Origin: Duffyella gerundensis
GTDB lineage: Bacteria; Pseudomonadota; Gammaproteobacteria; Enterobacterales; Enterobacteriaceae
Direction: 5' to 3'
Length of the DNA: 64,000 nucleotides
Assembly (NCBI RefSeq): GCF_001517405.1
Contig: NZ_LN907827.1
Coordinates: forward strand, 3,258,915 to 3,322,914
Part shown: positions 1 through 9,218 of the stretch, in pieces
How the letters are laid out: every line of letters starts with the position of its first letter
Position numbering within the stretch: position 1 is the first letter of the stretch
Translations under genes and position numbers: made by a program
The notes under the pieces: generated by a model
What the model was told of the DNA's origin: nothing
Seen by the model: only the letters and a program-made list of their open reading frames with translations
The model's database searches: none

Positions 1-1
1 G

Positions 2-424
2 GAATGGGGTATCGATCGCACCCTGCAGCAGCCAGGCGGCGTGGTGGTGCCACAGCCGGAGAAGAGCCCGCGTGACATCTGGCTGCTTCAGCGCAAACCG
101 GGTAAGCCCGGCGCCAGCCTCGGCAAGACCACCGGCTGGATCCATCGCAGCAGTCTGTTAGCGCGCGGGGTCAACATGTGGGGGAACGTGCAGTATCAGC
201 GGATTGACGACAACGGCCTGCACATCTTACGTGATGGCGAGCCGCTGACGCTGGCGGTGGATAATGTGATTATCTGCGCCGGTCAGGAGCCAAATCGTCA
301 GCTTGCCGCTGCGCTGACCGCACTCGGCAAACCGCTGCATCTGATTGGCGGCGCCGACGTGGCGCTGGAGCTGGATGCCCGACGTGCTATCGCCCAGGCA
401 ACCAAACTGGCGCTGGTTATCTGA
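2..424 (+). CDS. fadH: 2,4-dienoyl-CoA reductase FadH, C-terminal part (5' end outside window)
   Basis: Reading frame 2 is open from the first bases of the window and ends at a TGA at 422-424, so this is the last ~140 codons of a longer gene. The residues match the C-terminal FAD/NADPH-binding part of enterobacterial FadH: a GKTTGWIHR stretch, an ICAGQEPNR dinucleotide-binding segment and a closing HLIGGADVALELDARRAIAQ-type helix. FadH reduces 2,4-dienoyl-CoA intermediates formed during beta-oxidation of polyunsaturated fatty acids, using NADPH, FMN, FAD and a 4Fe-4S cluster; the cluster and FMN domains lie outside the window. It converges on rlmG with only three bases between the stop codons, and no terminator hairpin is visible there. 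Confidence 0.95.
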   Translation, partial: EWGIDRTLQQPGGVVVPQPEKSPRDIWLLQRKPGKPGASLGKTTGWIHRSSLLARGVNMWGNVQYQRIDDNGLHILRDGEPLTLAVDNVIICAGQEPNRQLAAALTALGKPLHLIGGADVALELDARRAIAQATKLALVI

Positions 425-427
425 GGA

Positions 428-1546
428 TCAGCGCAGTTTTACCGCACGCAGTACCACAAACTTGGCGCTGGAGGCCACCAGCGTGCAGTTGCCGAAAATC
501 TTTTTCAGCTTGCGATGGTAATCAAGATGGCGATTGCCCACGATGCGCAGCTCGCCGCCATACTGCAGGCAGCGGCGGGCATCATGGAACATCTGCCAGG
601 CGATCTCATCGGTTAACGCATGCTGCTGATGGAATGGCGGATTACACAGCACCGCGTGCAGCCGGTCAGCAGGGAAGCCGCTTAAGCCATTGTTAACGCT
701 GAAGTGGGAGCGCGCCAGATCCTGCGGGCGATTTACCTCAACGTTCAGCTGGCTTGATGCCACTGCCATCCAGGATTCATCGACAAAATGCACATCCGCC
801 AGCGGATTCTTCTCCAGCGCCATCAGGCCAATGATGCCGTTACCGCAGCCAAGGTCAGCAATTTCACCGTCAATGTGATCAGGCAGATGCTGCATAAACA
901 GCCGTGCGCCGATATCGAGTCCGTTGCGGGAAAAGACATTCGCGTGATTGTGGATCTGATAATCGGTACCTTCCAGCGGCCAAACGCGGGTCGGCACCGG
1001 CTTGCCGACCGCAGGCGCGGTGAAGCGGCAGAACACCAGACGGGCTTTTTTCCACGCCAGTGAGGTTTTGGTTTCGCCCAACATACGCTCGAACAGCTGC
1101 AGCGTAGAGGTGTGAATCTCTTTGGCGCGGGCAGCAGCGATGATCAGCGTATCGGCAGAGACCACTTCACGCAGCGCGCGCAGTTGGTGCTCCAGCAGCG
1201 CCACGGTTTTCGGGATTTTAATCAGCACGCAGGCCGGATTGGCTGGCAGCGGCGACATGCTGTCGAGAAAAGTGACCGCGCTGTCATCGAGACCGTTCAG
1301 ACGCAGGTTTTGCCTGGTCGCCTGCTGGCTGAGCCATGAGTCGCTTACGCTGACCACTTCACGCGGATTCAACGCCGCGGCCAGCGTGCCGAAGGTGTCA
1401 TTGAATACGATCACCGGCCCTTCCGGCAACGCCTGCTGGAGCAGGTATTCATCAGCGGCATCCCAGGCTTGCAGCGGGTTCTCTTCGTTTACTTGTGGAA
1501 AGCGATGCAGCGTCAGCGTGCGGTCGCCCAGTTCTAATTGGCTCAT
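428..1546 (-). CDS. rlmG: 23S rRNA (guanine-1835-N2)-methyltransferase RlmG
   Basis: 372 residues, close to the E. coli RlmG (YgjO) length. The enzyme transfers a methyl group from S-adenosylmethionine to N2 of G1835 of 23S rRNA. Two tandem Rossmann-type methyltransferase modules are expected; the C-terminal one carries the visible motifs, DLGCGNG at residues 231-237 (SAM binding) and NPPF at 302-305 (the N6/N2-methylase catalytic motif). The N-terminal module lacks them and probably binds RNA. ATG start. It diverges from ygjP across a 118-bp gap that must hold both promoters, and it abuts fadH tail to tail, as in E. coli. Confidence 0.96.
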   Translation of the reverse strand: MSQLELGDRTLTLHRFPQVNEENPLQAWDAADEYLLQQALPEGPVIVFNDTFGTLAAALNPREVVSVSDSWLSQQATRQNLRLNGLDDSAVTFLDSMSPLPANPACVLIKIPKTVALLEHQLRALREVVSADTLIIAAARAKEIHTSTLQLFERMLGETKTSLAWKKARLVFCRFTAPAVGKPVPTRVWPLEGTDYQIHNHANVFSRNGLDIGARLFMQHLPDHIDGEIADLGCGNGIIGLMALEKNPLADVHFVDESWMAVASSQLNVEVNRPQDLARSHFSVNNGLSGFPADRLHAVLCNPPFHQQHALTDEIAWQMFHDARRCLQYGGELRIVGNRHLDYHRKLKKIFGNCTLVASSAKFVVLRAVKLR

Positions 1547-1664
1547 TGATTCTCCGGCGTGGTACTCTTTGCGCGTTTTTCGCCCTGAAAGCGGGGGCGC
1601 AGTATATACCCAAATCCGGCCGGGTGGCAGTAAAGCGCACGACCGGATGTATTCAGGACCGACT

Positions 1665-2168
1665 ATGTCATCACTTATCTATCTTCAGGGCTATCCCGAA
1701 TCGGTGTTGCAGCAGGTGCAACAGCTGATCGACAAACGGCAGCTGGCCCGAGTGCTGCAACAGCGCTATCCCGACGGGCATACGATTAACAGCGATAAAG
1801 CGCTGTATGACTTCACCCAGGATATCCGTCAGCGTTACCTGCGGAATGCGCAGCCGCTGAGCAAGGTGCTGTATGACAGCAAAATCCGCGTCATGAAACA
1901 TGCGCTCGGCCTGCATACCGCGATTTCACGCGTGCAGGGCGGCAAGATGAAGGCCAAGGCGGAGATCCGCGTAGCGACGCTGTTTCGCCAGGCACCGGAA
2001 CCCTTTTTGCGCATGATCGTGGTGCATGAGCTGGCACACCTGCGCGAAAAAGATCACAACAAAGCGTTTTACCAGCTCTGCTGCCACATGGAGCCGAACT
2101 ACCACCAGTTTGAGTTCGATACCCGCCTGTGGCTGACGCAACAGCATCTCGAAGGGCGCGAGGGTTAA
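1665..2168 (+). CDS. ygjP: YgjP-family metal-dependent hydrolase
   Basis: 167 residues from the ATG at 1665, the same length as E. coli YgjP. The frame is open far upstream, but that part overlaps rlmG in antisense and has no homology, so the internal start was chosen. A zinc-protease-like [11 protein letters not shown] motif lies at 121-131 with a further HMEP segment, giving the HExxH plus downstream His arrangement of the DUF45/WLM-type family. E. coli YgjP has been linked to UTP/nucleotide pyrophosphate hydrolysis, but its physiological substrate is not settled. The stop codon overlaps the stop of the converging chloride channel gene by four bases. Confidence 0.93.
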   Translation: MSSLIYLQGYPESVLQQVQQLIDKRQLARVLQQRYPDGHTINSDKALYDFTQDIRQRYLRNAQPLSKVLYDSKIRVMKHALGLHTAISRVQGGKMKAKAEIRVATLFRQAPEPFLRMIVVHELAHLREKDHNKAFYQLCCHMEPNYHQFEFDTRLWLTQQHLEGREG

Positions 2169-3853
2169 AGAAACTCTTTGGCTTTCTGAATCAGGCTGGT
2201 CTTTGTGAGCGCGCCCAGAAACAGACGATCCTGCGGATTACTCAGCACCGGCAGACGCTCCAGCGTGACGCGGGCAAACGCCTCCCAGCCTTCACGCACG
2301 CTCTGATTCTGATAGACGCAGGGAAAATTATCGTCCATTACCGTCAGCACCGGCGACTCCAGCGTAATCTCCTGATCGAGAATTTTTCGCGAAATATCGT
2401 GAATCGATACCACGCCAAGAAACTGCTGGCGATCGTTGATCACGTAAACAAAACGTTCGCGTTTCAGTGAGCTGACCGCTAAAGCCTGACCCACCGATTC
2501 ATGGGGCTGTAGCGCGGCACCGGGAATAATCAGCTGTGAAATAACGCTGTTATCAAAATCGAATTTGGCATCGGCGCGGTTGAGATGGCGGCCTACCACC
2601 GGATAGGTGCTGGCGGCATGCAGCTGATAAACCACCATGGTCGCCAGCACGGTGGCGATCATTACCGGAAAAAGCAGGCTGCTGTTGAGCGTCATTTCCA
2701 GCACCATCAACATCGCCATCAGCGGTGCCTGGCTAACCGCCGCCAGCACCGCGGCCATGCCAATCGCCGCATAAATTAATGGATTCTCTATCGGCAGCCC
2801 CAGTTGTCTGGCAACGGTGGCCAGCGCCACGCCGAGCAGTGCGCCAATCAGCAGCGACGGCGTGAACAAACCGCCCACGGCGTTGGACCCTACCGACAAC
2901 GCGGTAGCAGCCATTTTCAGCACCAGCAGAAGCAGGATACCCGGCAGCAGATAGTGCCCCGCCATCAACTGCACGATAATTTCATAGCCGTTGCCGAGAA
3001 TATCGGTCGTGGCAATCGCCAGTATGCCCACCGCCACGCCACCCAATCCCAGCCGCAGCGGCAGCGCGCGAATGTGCGAGAACAGCTTTTTCGAGCGGGC
3101 GATCAGCGCCAACAACAGCCAGCCTGTCGGTCCGGCCAGCAGTGCGATCAGCACGGTCAGCGTCAGCGAGCTGGGATCCATGGTGAAATTGACCTCGGCC
3201 AGCGGATAAAGCGCTGAGCGAAAGCCCAGCGACCACATGGTCATCACCGCGGTCGCCGCAGCGATAATGAGCGGTATCAGCCGCTGCAGCGCAGAGATAC
3301 CGAAGGCGATTTCAGCAACAAAAATCGCCGAAGCGAGCGGCGCATGATAGACCGACGCCAGCCCCGCCGCCGCCGCCATCGCGACCACATCGCTGTTACG
3401 CAACGCCAGCGAGGCGGAAATGCAGCGGCCCAGCAGACTGCCGCACAGCGCCGAGAGCTGCACCATCGGCCCCTCTTTACCGATCGACGCGCCGCTGCCA
3501 ATACTGGCAATCGACGAGAGCGCACGAAACAGTGAGGTTTTTCCCGGCACTGCATCCAGCCGGGCGTTGATCACTTCAAGATAATCAGTATTGACCGTTT
3601 CGCGCTTTTCAATGTCCACCGCAAAGCGCAGAAACCAGCCGGCGATCAGGCCGCCACCGCCCACAATCAATGGCCAGACGTACCACGGCCACACCCGCAT
3701 CGCCTGGGTAATTTCATCGCCCGAGTTAAACAGCAGCTGATTGATTAATTCGATCAGGCCGCGAAAGGCCAGCGTCACCAGCGAGGCGGCACAGCCAACC
3801 GGTATCGCCACCAGCACCGCCGCCCAGCTCAGAACATGCTTATTACTGCTCAC
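2165..3853 (-). CDS. ClcB-type voltage-gated chloride channel with C-terminal CBS pair
   Basis: 562 residues, starting at a GTG with an AGGA six bases upstream. ClC-family inner-membrane protein with roughly ten hydrophobic helices up to about residue 420. Visible motifs are GKEGP at 125-129 (gating glutamate E127) and GGLFTPS (anion-binding motif). The segment aligned with the proton-relay glutamate of ClcA reads FVAEIAF (178-184), with Ile instead of the second Glu, as in ClcB. Unlike E. coli ClcB (about 418 residues), it carries some 130 extra residues at the C-terminus that read as two CBS domains, which bind adenine nucleotides in other ClC proteins. E. coli has ygjQ, not a ClC gene, next to ygjP. 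Probable role: anion conductance in acid stress; inferred from family only. Confidence 0.85.
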   Translation of the reverse strand: MSSNKHVLSWAAVLVAIPVGCAASLVTLAFRGLIELINQLLFNSGDEITQAMRVWPWYVWPLIVGGGGLIAGWFLRFAVDIEKRETVNTDYLEVINARLDAVPGKTSLFRALSSIASIGSGASIGKEGPMVQLSALCGSLLGRCISASLALRNSDVVAMAAAAGLASVYHAPLASAIFVAEIAFGISALQRLIPLIIAAATAVMTMWSLGFRSALYPLAEVNFTMDPSSLTLTVLIALLAGPTGWLLLALIARSKKLFSHIRALPLRLGLGGVAVGILAIATTDILGNGYEIIVQLMAGHYLLPGILLLLVLKMAATALSVGSNAVGGLFTPSLLIGALLGVALATVARQLGLPIENPLIYAAIGMAAVLAAVSQAPLMAMLMVLEMTLNSSLLFPVMIATVLATMVVYQLHAASTYPVVGRHLNRADAKFDFDNSVISQLIIPGAALQPHESVGQALAVSSLKRERFVYVINDRQQFLGVVSIHDISRKILDQEITLESPVLTVMDDNFPCVYQNQSVREGWEAFARVTLERLPVLSNPQDRLFLGALTKTSLIQKAKEFL

Positions 3854-3999
3854 CTTTTATCCTTTCGTCTGTCCGTGATGGGTCATCATATTGGAATGCG
3901 GATCGCACTATCAAATGCGCGTCGCGGCTGCACATTGCGCCGGTCATTGTGCGTGTTACCCTGCCGGTTCGACTCACCAAAAGGGAAGATTGCCCGGCT

Positions 4000-4998
4000 A
4001 TGATTCGTTTCGCCATTATCGGTACTAACTGGATAACCCGCCAGTTCGTTGACGCCGCCCATGAGAGCGGCCGTATGAAACTGAGCGCGATTTATTCCCG
4101 CCAGCTGGAGCAGGCCAGGGCGTTCAACGCGGATTACGACGTCGAGTTGCTGTTCGACTCGCTGGAGGCGATGGCGCAATCGCCTGCCATTGATGCCGTC
4201 TATATTGCCAGCCCCAACGCCCTGCACTGCGAGCAGGCATTGCTGTTTCTGCAACACAAAAAACACGTTATCTGCGAAAAGCCGCTCGCCTCACACGACC
4301 GCGAAGCTGAAGCGATGATCGCTGCCGCCCGACAGAACCAGGTGGTGCTGTTTGAGGCCTTTAAAACCGCCAGCCTGCCTAACTTTTTGGCGCTGCGCGA
4401 TGCGCTGCCGAAGGTGGGTAAGATCCGTAAGGTACTGCTGAATTACTGTCAGTATTCATCACGTTATCAGCGCTACCTGGACGGCGAGAATCCCAATACC
4501 TTTAATCCCGCCTGGTCAAATGGCTCGATCATGGATATCGGCTATTACTGTCTCGCCACCGCCATCAGCCTGTGGGGCGAGCCGCAACGGGTGCAGGCGC
4601 AGGCGTCGCTGCTGCCGAGCGGCGTGGATGCGCACGGCACGGTGGTGATGACGTACGGCGACTTTGAGGTGACGCTGCGCCACTCTAAAGTCAGCAACTC
4701 GCACCTCGCCAGCGAAATTCAGGGCGAAGCGGGTACGCTGGTCATTGAGAAAGTGGCGGAGTGCCAGAGCGTGATGTTTTACCCCCGCGAAGGCCAGCGT
4801 CAGGATTTCAGCAAACCGCAGCATATCAACACCATGCTGTATGAAGCAGAGCGTTTTGCCACGCTGGTGGCGGCACAGCAGGTTGAACATGACGGGCTGG
4901 CTCTGTCGCTGGCCACCGCGCGTCTGCTTACCGAGATACGTCGGCAGACCGGCGTCTGTTTTCCCGCCGATTCGTCAATTGCGACAAAGGTTGTGTAA
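4000..4998 (+). CDS. ygjR: Gfo/Idh/MocA-family oxidoreductase YgjR
   Basis: 332 residues from the ATG at 4000; the upstream in-frame extension has no homology. NAD(P)-dependent dehydrogenase family: N-terminal Rossmann start FAIIGTNWITRQF (5-17), the family EKP motif in ICEKPLA at 91-97, then a C-terminal alpha/beta domain with a YCQYSSRYQRY stretch and NPAWSNGSIMDIG. The protein follows E. coli YgjR along its whole length. Substrate unknown; relatives act on sugars, inositols or pseudosugars. It diverges from the chloride channel gene across about 146 bp and precedes the alx riboswitch. Confidence 0.93.
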   Translation: MIRFAIIGTNWITRQFVDAAHESGRMKLSAIYSRQLEQARAFNADYDVELLFDSLEAMAQSPAIDAVYIASPNALHCEQALLFLQHKKHVICEKPLASHDREAEAMIAAARQNQVVLFEAFKTASLPNFLALRDALPKVGKIRKVLLNYCQYSSRYQRYLDGENPNTFNPAWSNGSIMDIGYYCLATAISLWGEPQRVQAQASLLPSGVDAHGTVVMTYGDFEVTLRHSKVSNSHLASEIQGEAGTLVIEKVAECQSVMFYPREGQRQDFSKPQHINTMLYEAERFATLVAAQQVEHDGLALSLATARLLTEIRRQTGVCFPADSSIATKVV

Positions 4999-5056
4999 AT
5001 ATCTCTAAATATGAATGGTGACCATTGATAAAGGCGCAGCGCTGACATAACTTACG

Positions 5057-5187
5057 CTGCAGCAAAGGGGAGTAACTTGTCATCCAATGGGCCGTCATTA
5101 CGGTGCTCTGCACCCGGTCGTTGGGCAACAGGAATAGCGTGCTATTTCGGTTGTGAGTGAGACCTTGCCGAAAGGCGAGGTCTGCTT
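5057..5187 (+). ncRNA. yybP-ykoY (Mn2+/pH-responsive) riboswitch in the alx leader
   Basis: The ygjR-alx gap holds the hallmarks of the yybP-ykoY class known from the E. coli alx leader (PRE element). A conserved AAAGGGGAGTA sits near the 5' end (5064-5074), and a GTGAGTGAGACCTTGCCG stretch (5153-5170) opens a stem that pairs GACCTTGCC with GGCGAGGTC (5161-5182). The class binds Mn2+, and in E. coli it also changes fold at high pH to expose the alx ribosome-binding site. It is followed by a terminator-like hairpin and then the alx start. Exact ends are approximate. Confidence 0.88.
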
Positions 5188-5199
5188 GAAAAATTTAAG

Positions 5200-5230
5200 C
5201 GGCTGCAGTCTTTCGATAGCAGCCGTTTTT
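5200..5230 (+). terminator. Hairpin plus T-run at the end of the alx leader
   Basis: CGGCTGC (5200-5206) pairs with GCAGCCG (5219-5225), followed by five T. It lies between the riboswitch and the alx start and probably acts as the expression platform (conditional terminator). Confidence 0.8.
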
Positions 5231-5250
5231 ATTTGATACAGGATAAGATT

Positions 5251-6222
5251 ATGAACTCAGTCGGCACACCCCTGTTGTGGGGCAGTTTTGCTGTCGTCGT
5301 CATCATCATGCTGGCGATTGACCTTCTTTTGCAGGGACGGCGCGGTGCCCAGACCATGACCTTTAAACAGGCAGCGGTGTGGTCACTGATTTGGGTTTCC
5401 GTTTCTCTGCTGTTCAGTGCGGTTTTCTGGTGGTATCTCGACGGCTCTGCTGGTCGCGAAATCGCCAATACGCAAACCCTCGCCTTCCTTACCGGTTACG
5501 TGCTGGAAAAATCACTTGCCGTTGATAACGTCTTCGTCTGGCTGATGCTGTTCAGCTACTTTAGCGTGCCGGCCAATCTGCAGCGCCGTGTGCTGATTTA
5601 CGGCGTGCTGGGCGCTATCGTGCTGCGCACCATCATGATCTTCGCGGGCAGCTGGCTGGTTACGCAGTTCAGCTGGATCCTCTACATCTTCGGCGCGTTC
5701 CTGCTGTTTACCGGCGTGAAAATGGCGATGGCGCACAATGAAGATGCCTCTGCCGTCGGTGATAAACCGGTGGTGCGCTGGCTGCGCAGCCACCTGCGCA
5801 TGACTGACACGCTGGAAGGTGAAAAATTCTTTACCCGTCGCAACGGCGTGCTGTTTGCCACCCCGCTGCTGCTGGTACTGATCATGGTGGAACTGAGCGA
5901 CGTTATTTTTGCCGTCGACAGCATTCCCGCTATTTTCGCCGTCACCACCGATCCCTTTATCGTGCTGACCTCGAACCTGTTCGCCATTCTCGGCCTGCGC
6001 GCCATGTACTTCCTGCTCGCTAACGTGGCAGAACGCTTCTCAATGCTGAAGTATGGCCTGGCGCTGGTGCTGATTTTTATCGGTATCAAGATGCTGATCG
6101 TCGAGTTCTATCACATCCCGATAGCGGTTTCGCTGGGCGTGGTAGGCGGTATTCTGGCGGTAACATTGCTGATCAATGCCTGGGTAAACCGTAAAAATGA
6201 CCGTAAAGGGTTAACCAAATAA
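5251..6222 (+). CDS. alx: TerC-family inner-membrane protein Alx
   Basis: 323 residues from the ATG at 5251, preceded by AGGATAAG; a start 18 bases earlier lacks a ribosome-binding site and is not in E. coli Alx. TerC-family polytopic protein with about nine hydrophobic helices. The conserved acidic motifs are visible: [12 protein letters not shown] (about residues 91-102) and [19 protein letters not shown] (about 215-233), whose aspartates are thought to bind metal. E. coli Alx is a pH-induced protein that helps export Mn2+ and limits manganese toxicity. The leader carries the matching yybP-ykoY riboswitch, so expression should follow Mn2+ and alkaline pH. A strong terminator follows. Confidence 0.96.
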   Translation: MNSVGTPLLWGSFAVVVIIMLAIDLLLQGRRGAQTMTFKQAAVWSLIWVSVSLLFSAVFWWYLDGSAGREIANTQTLAFLTGYVLEKSLAVDNVFVWLMLFSYFSVPANLQRRVLIYGVLGAIVLRTIMIFAGSWLVTQFSWILYIFGAFLLFTGVKMAMAHNEDASAVGDKPVVRWLRSHLRMTDTLEGEKFFTRRNGVLFATPLLLVLIMVELSDVIFAVDSIPAIFAVTTDPFIVLTSNLFAILGLRAMYFLLANVAERFSMLKYGLALVLIFIGIKMLIVEFYHIPIAVSLGVVGGILAVTLLINAWVNRKNDRKGLTK

Positions 6223-6230
6223 TCTGTTGA

Positions 6231-6259
6231 AGGGGCGCGCGTCGCCCCTGTTTTATTTT
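6231..6259 (+). terminator. Rho-independent terminator of alx
   Basis: AGGGGCG (6231-6237) pairs with CGCCCCT (6243-6249), followed by a T-rich tail, nine bases after the alx stop. Confidence 0.85.
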
Positions 6260-6459
6260 GCCTTGCCCGCGCTTTACCCCGTCATATAGTGTCACGGCGT
6301 TTTCAGGCAGAAGATTGCCGCATTGCCGCGTCGCCGCCCGACAGAATTTATCCTTTCCCTGCTATCGCATTTCCTTATACTTCCCCCGCAAATGCACTGA
6401 GCTTCCTACGTTTCTGGCCGGTTAATGCTGAAACGGGGAACCCAAAAACGGTAATCGTG

Positions 6460-7680
6460 ATGAATAAAAAGGAATCCGGACTGGCTCGTCGCCTGATGAC
6501 AATGAGCCTGGTTCAACAAATCGTTATTGGCCTGATCGCCGGTATCATTCTGGCGGGCGTGTCGCGTGACGCGGCGCTGGCAGTGGGCCTACTGGGCGAA
6601 CTGTTTGTTAACGCGCTGAAAGCGGTGGCGCCGCTGCTGGTATTAGTGCTGGTGATCTCATCGATTGCCAACCATCAGCAGGGACAGAAAAGCAACATTA
6701 AGCCGATTATCATGCTCTATCTGCTCAGCACCTTTTTCGCCGCGGTGATTGCGGTGACCTTCAGCCATCTGATTCCGCAAACGCTGATTCTGTCGGTGGA
6801 AAAAAGCACCATTACGCCGCCTTCAGGGATTACCGAAGTGCTGCGCGGTCTGCTGATGAGCATGGTAGCGAACCCGATTACCGCCCTGATGAACGCTAAC
6901 TACATCGGTATTCTGGTTTGGGCGATTGGTCTGGGACTGGCGTTTCGCCACAGCCGCGACAGCACCCGCGCCTTTCTGAACGACGCCTCCGATGCCGCCA
7001 CCTGGCTGGTGCGCTGTGTGATTCGCTGTGCGCCGATCGGTATTTTTGGTCTGGTGGCCTCGGTGCTCGCCTCATCAGGTTTTGGCGCGCTATGGCAATA
7101 TGCCCACCTGCTGACGCTGCTGCTCGGCTGCATGATTTTCATGGCGCTGGTGATTAACCCGCTGCTGGTGTTCAGCAAAATTCGCCGTAACCCTTATCCG
7201 CTGGTGTTTACCTGCCTGCGTGAAAGCGGCGTCACCGCCTTTTTTACCCGCAGTTCTGCCGCCAATATTCCGGTGAACATGGCGCTGGCGAAACGCTTAG
7301 GCCTGGATGAGGATACCTATTCGGTGTCGATTCCGCTGGGCGCGACCATCAGCATGGCGGGTGCGTCAATCACCATTACCGTGCTAACGCTGGCGGCGGT
7401 CAATACGCTGGGTATCGCTATCGACGTGCCAACTGCGATTCTGCTGAGCCTGGTGGCATCACTGTGCGCTTGCGGTGCATCCGGCGTGGCGGGGGGGTCG
7501 CTGCTGCTGATCCCGGTGGCCTGCAACATGTTTGGCATTCCCAACGATGTGGCGATGCAGGTGGTTGCAGTGGGCTTTGTGATTGGCGTGCTGCAGGATT
7601 CCGCGGAAACCGCGTTAAACTCCTCCACGGATATTCTGTTTACCGCCGCCGTCTGCCAGGCGGACGCGGAACGCGCATAA
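6460..7680 (+). CDS. sstT: Serine/threonine:Na+ symporter SstT
   Basis: 406 residues from the ATG at 6460. The frame is open for 57 codons upstream, but those are not hydrophobic and match nothing in SstT. Dicarboxylate/amino acid:cation symporter (DAACS) family, inner membrane. The sequence follows E. coli SstT throughout; the [14 protein letters not shown] segment (serine-rich re-entrant loop), [16 protein letters not shown] and the C-terminal [16 protein letters not shown] belong to the substrate- and sodium-binding core. It imports L-serine and L-threonine with Na+. The ribosome-binding site is weak. In E. coli too sstT follows alx and precedes the uxa genes. Confidence 0.95.
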   Translation: MNKKESGLARRLMTMSLVQQIVIGLIAGIILAGVSRDAALAVGLLGELFVNALKAVAPLLVLVLVISSIANHQQGQKSNIKPIIMLYLLSTFFAAVIAVTFSHLIPQTLILSVEKSTITPPSGITEVLRGLLMSMVANPITALMNANYIGILVWAIGLGLAFRHSRDSTRAFLNDASDAATWLVRCVIRCAPIGIFGLVASVLASSGFGALWQYAHLLTLLLGCMIFMALVINPLLVFSKIRRNPYPLVFTCLRESGVTAFFTRSSAANIPVNMALAKRLGLDEDTYSVSIPLGATISMAGASITITVLTLAAVNTLGIAIDVPTAILLSLVASLCACGASGVAGGSLLLIPVACNMFGIPNDVAMQVVAVGFVIGVLQDSAETALNSSTDILFTAAVCQADAERA

Positions 7681-7684
7681 AAAA

Positions 7685-7711
7685 GGCGGCCAGCAATGGC
7701 CGCCTTTTTTT
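7685..7711. terminator. Bidirectional terminator between sstT and uxaA
   Basis: GGCGGCCA (7685-7692) pairs with TGGCCGCC (7698-7705). Seven T follow on the + strand and a run of A precedes, so the hairpin can end both sstT and the converging uxa operon. Confidence 0.88.
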
Positions 7712-7722
7712 ATCATCGTGCT

Positions 7723-9213
7723 TTACAGCGTCACGCCGCTTTTAAAAATTGCCAGCTCACGGAAATCATTGATTTCGTTTTTAGCCGGTTCACCATTGGC
7801 AATCGCCACGATGGTATCGACAAAATCCTCCAGCATCGCCTCCATGCTCAGACCGTTAATCAAACGACCAGCATCAAAATCGATCCAGTGCGGCTTTTTC
7901 TCCGCCAGCGGTGAGTTGGTGGCAATTTTTACTGTCGGCACAAAGCCGCCATAGGGCGTGCCGCGACCGGTGCTGAACAGCACCATATGGCAGCCCGCGC
8001 CCGCCAGCGCGCTGGTCGCCACCGCATCATTACCGGGCGCACTGAGCAAATTCAGCCCGTGCTGTTTTAATCGCTCGCCATATTTCAGCACGTCCACCAC
8101 CTGGCTCTGCCCCGCTTTCTGCGTGCAGCCCAGCGACTTCTCTTCCAGCGTGGTAATGCCGCCTGCTTTGTTGCCCGGCGACGGGTTTTCATAGATAGGC
8201 TGCTCATGGGCAATGAAGTAGCGTTTGAAATCGTTAATCATTGCCACGGTTTTTTCAAAGGTCGCCTCATCGCGACAGCGGCTCATCAGAATACGTTCGG
8301 CGCCAAACATTTCCGGCACTTCGGTCAGCACGGTGGTGCCGCCATTGGCGATCATCTGATCGGAGAAACGACCGAGCAGTGGATTGGCCGTAATACCCGA
8401 GAGGCCATCGGAGCCGCCGCACTCAAGGCCAAACTTCAGTTCGCTGAGCTTGCCCGCTTCGCGACGGTCATTACGCATTGCCGCATACAGGCGATGCAGC
8501 TGTTCCAGCCCCGCTTCCACTTCATCATCCTGCTGCTGGCAGATCATAAAGCTGACGCGCTCGCTGTCATACTCGCCGAGCGTTTGTTGAAACACATCGA
8601 CCTGATTATTTTCGCACCCCAGGCCAATCACCAACACCGCGCCAGCATTCGGATGTCGCACCATATTTTGCAGCATGGTACGGGTGTTTTCATGATCCTG
8701 GCCGAGCTGAGAGCAGCCAAACGGATGACTGAACAGATAAACGCCATCAATGCCTTCGGCGTCGTGGGTCTCTTTCAGAAACCGCTGCAGGATTTGCCGG
8801 GCGATGCCGTTCACGCAGCCAACGGTGGGTAAAATCCACAGCTCGTTGCGAATGCCGACTTCACCGTTCTGGCGACGATAGAGCTGCACGTCGCGATCCC
8901 CCGCCTGCGGTGGCAGCGTCACGAAGTCCGGCTGATACTGATACTCATCAAGATCGCTGAGGTTGGTGCGCGCATTGCTGGAATGAATGATTTCACCGGC
9001 GGCAATCGGCTGCGTTGCGTGCGCAATCGGCAGGCCATATTTGATTACCAGCGCATCGGTGGCGATCGGCGTGAGCGCAAACTTATGCCCACGCGCCACC
9101 GCCTGCGGCAGGGTCAGCGTGTGGTCGTCGAGCGTAAGCGCTGTGCCTGAATCGAGATCGCAGAGCGCAACGGCGACATTATCGCGCGGGCTAATTTGGA
9201 TAACTTGTTGCAT
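7723..9213 (-). CDS. uxaA: Altronate dehydratase UxaA
   Basis: 496 residues, matching the family length. It dehydrates D-altronate to 2-keto-3-deoxygluconate in the galacturonate branch of hexuronate catabolism; the enzyme needs Fe2+ or Mn2+. Architecture: an N-terminal SAF-type domain (about residues 10-90, with DLDSGTALTL and GHKFAL), then the large UxaA catalytic domain with conserved Cys/His-rich segments such as GVYLFSHPFGCSQLGQDH, LECGGSDGLSGITANP and GAGCHMVLFSTGRGTP. It is the last gene of the uxaC-uxaB-uxaA operon, five bases after the uxaB stop, and ends at a bidirectional terminator. Confidence 0.97.
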   Translation of the reverse strand: MQQVIQISPRDNVAVALCDLDSGTALTLDDHTLTLPQAVARGHKFALTPIATDALVIKYGLPIAHATQPIAAGEIIHSSNARTNLSDLDEYQYQPDFVTLPPQAGDRDVQLYRRQNGEVGIRNELWILPTVGCVNGIARQILQRFLKETHDAEGIDGVYLFSHPFGCSQLGQDHENTRTMLQNMVRHPNAGAVLVIGLGCENNQVDVFQQTLGEYDSERVSFMICQQQDDEVEAGLEQLHRLYAAMRNDRREAGKLSELKFGLECGGSDGLSGITANPLLGRFSDQMIANGGTTVLTEVPEMFGAERILMSRCRDEATFEKTVAMINDFKRYFIAHEQPIYENPSPGNKAGGITTLEEKSLGCTQKAGQSQVVDVLKYGERLKQHGLNLLSAPGNDAVATSALAGAGCHMVLFSTGRGTPYGGFVPTVKIATNSPLAEKKPHWIDFDAGRLINGLSMEAMLEDFVDTIVAIANGEPAKNEINDFRELAIFKSGVTL

Positions 9214-9218
9214 AGGGT

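Noticed and set aside
1122..1664. N-terminal extension of the ygjP frame
   Set aside because: Overlaps rlmG in antisense; E. coli YgjP length matches the start at 1665.
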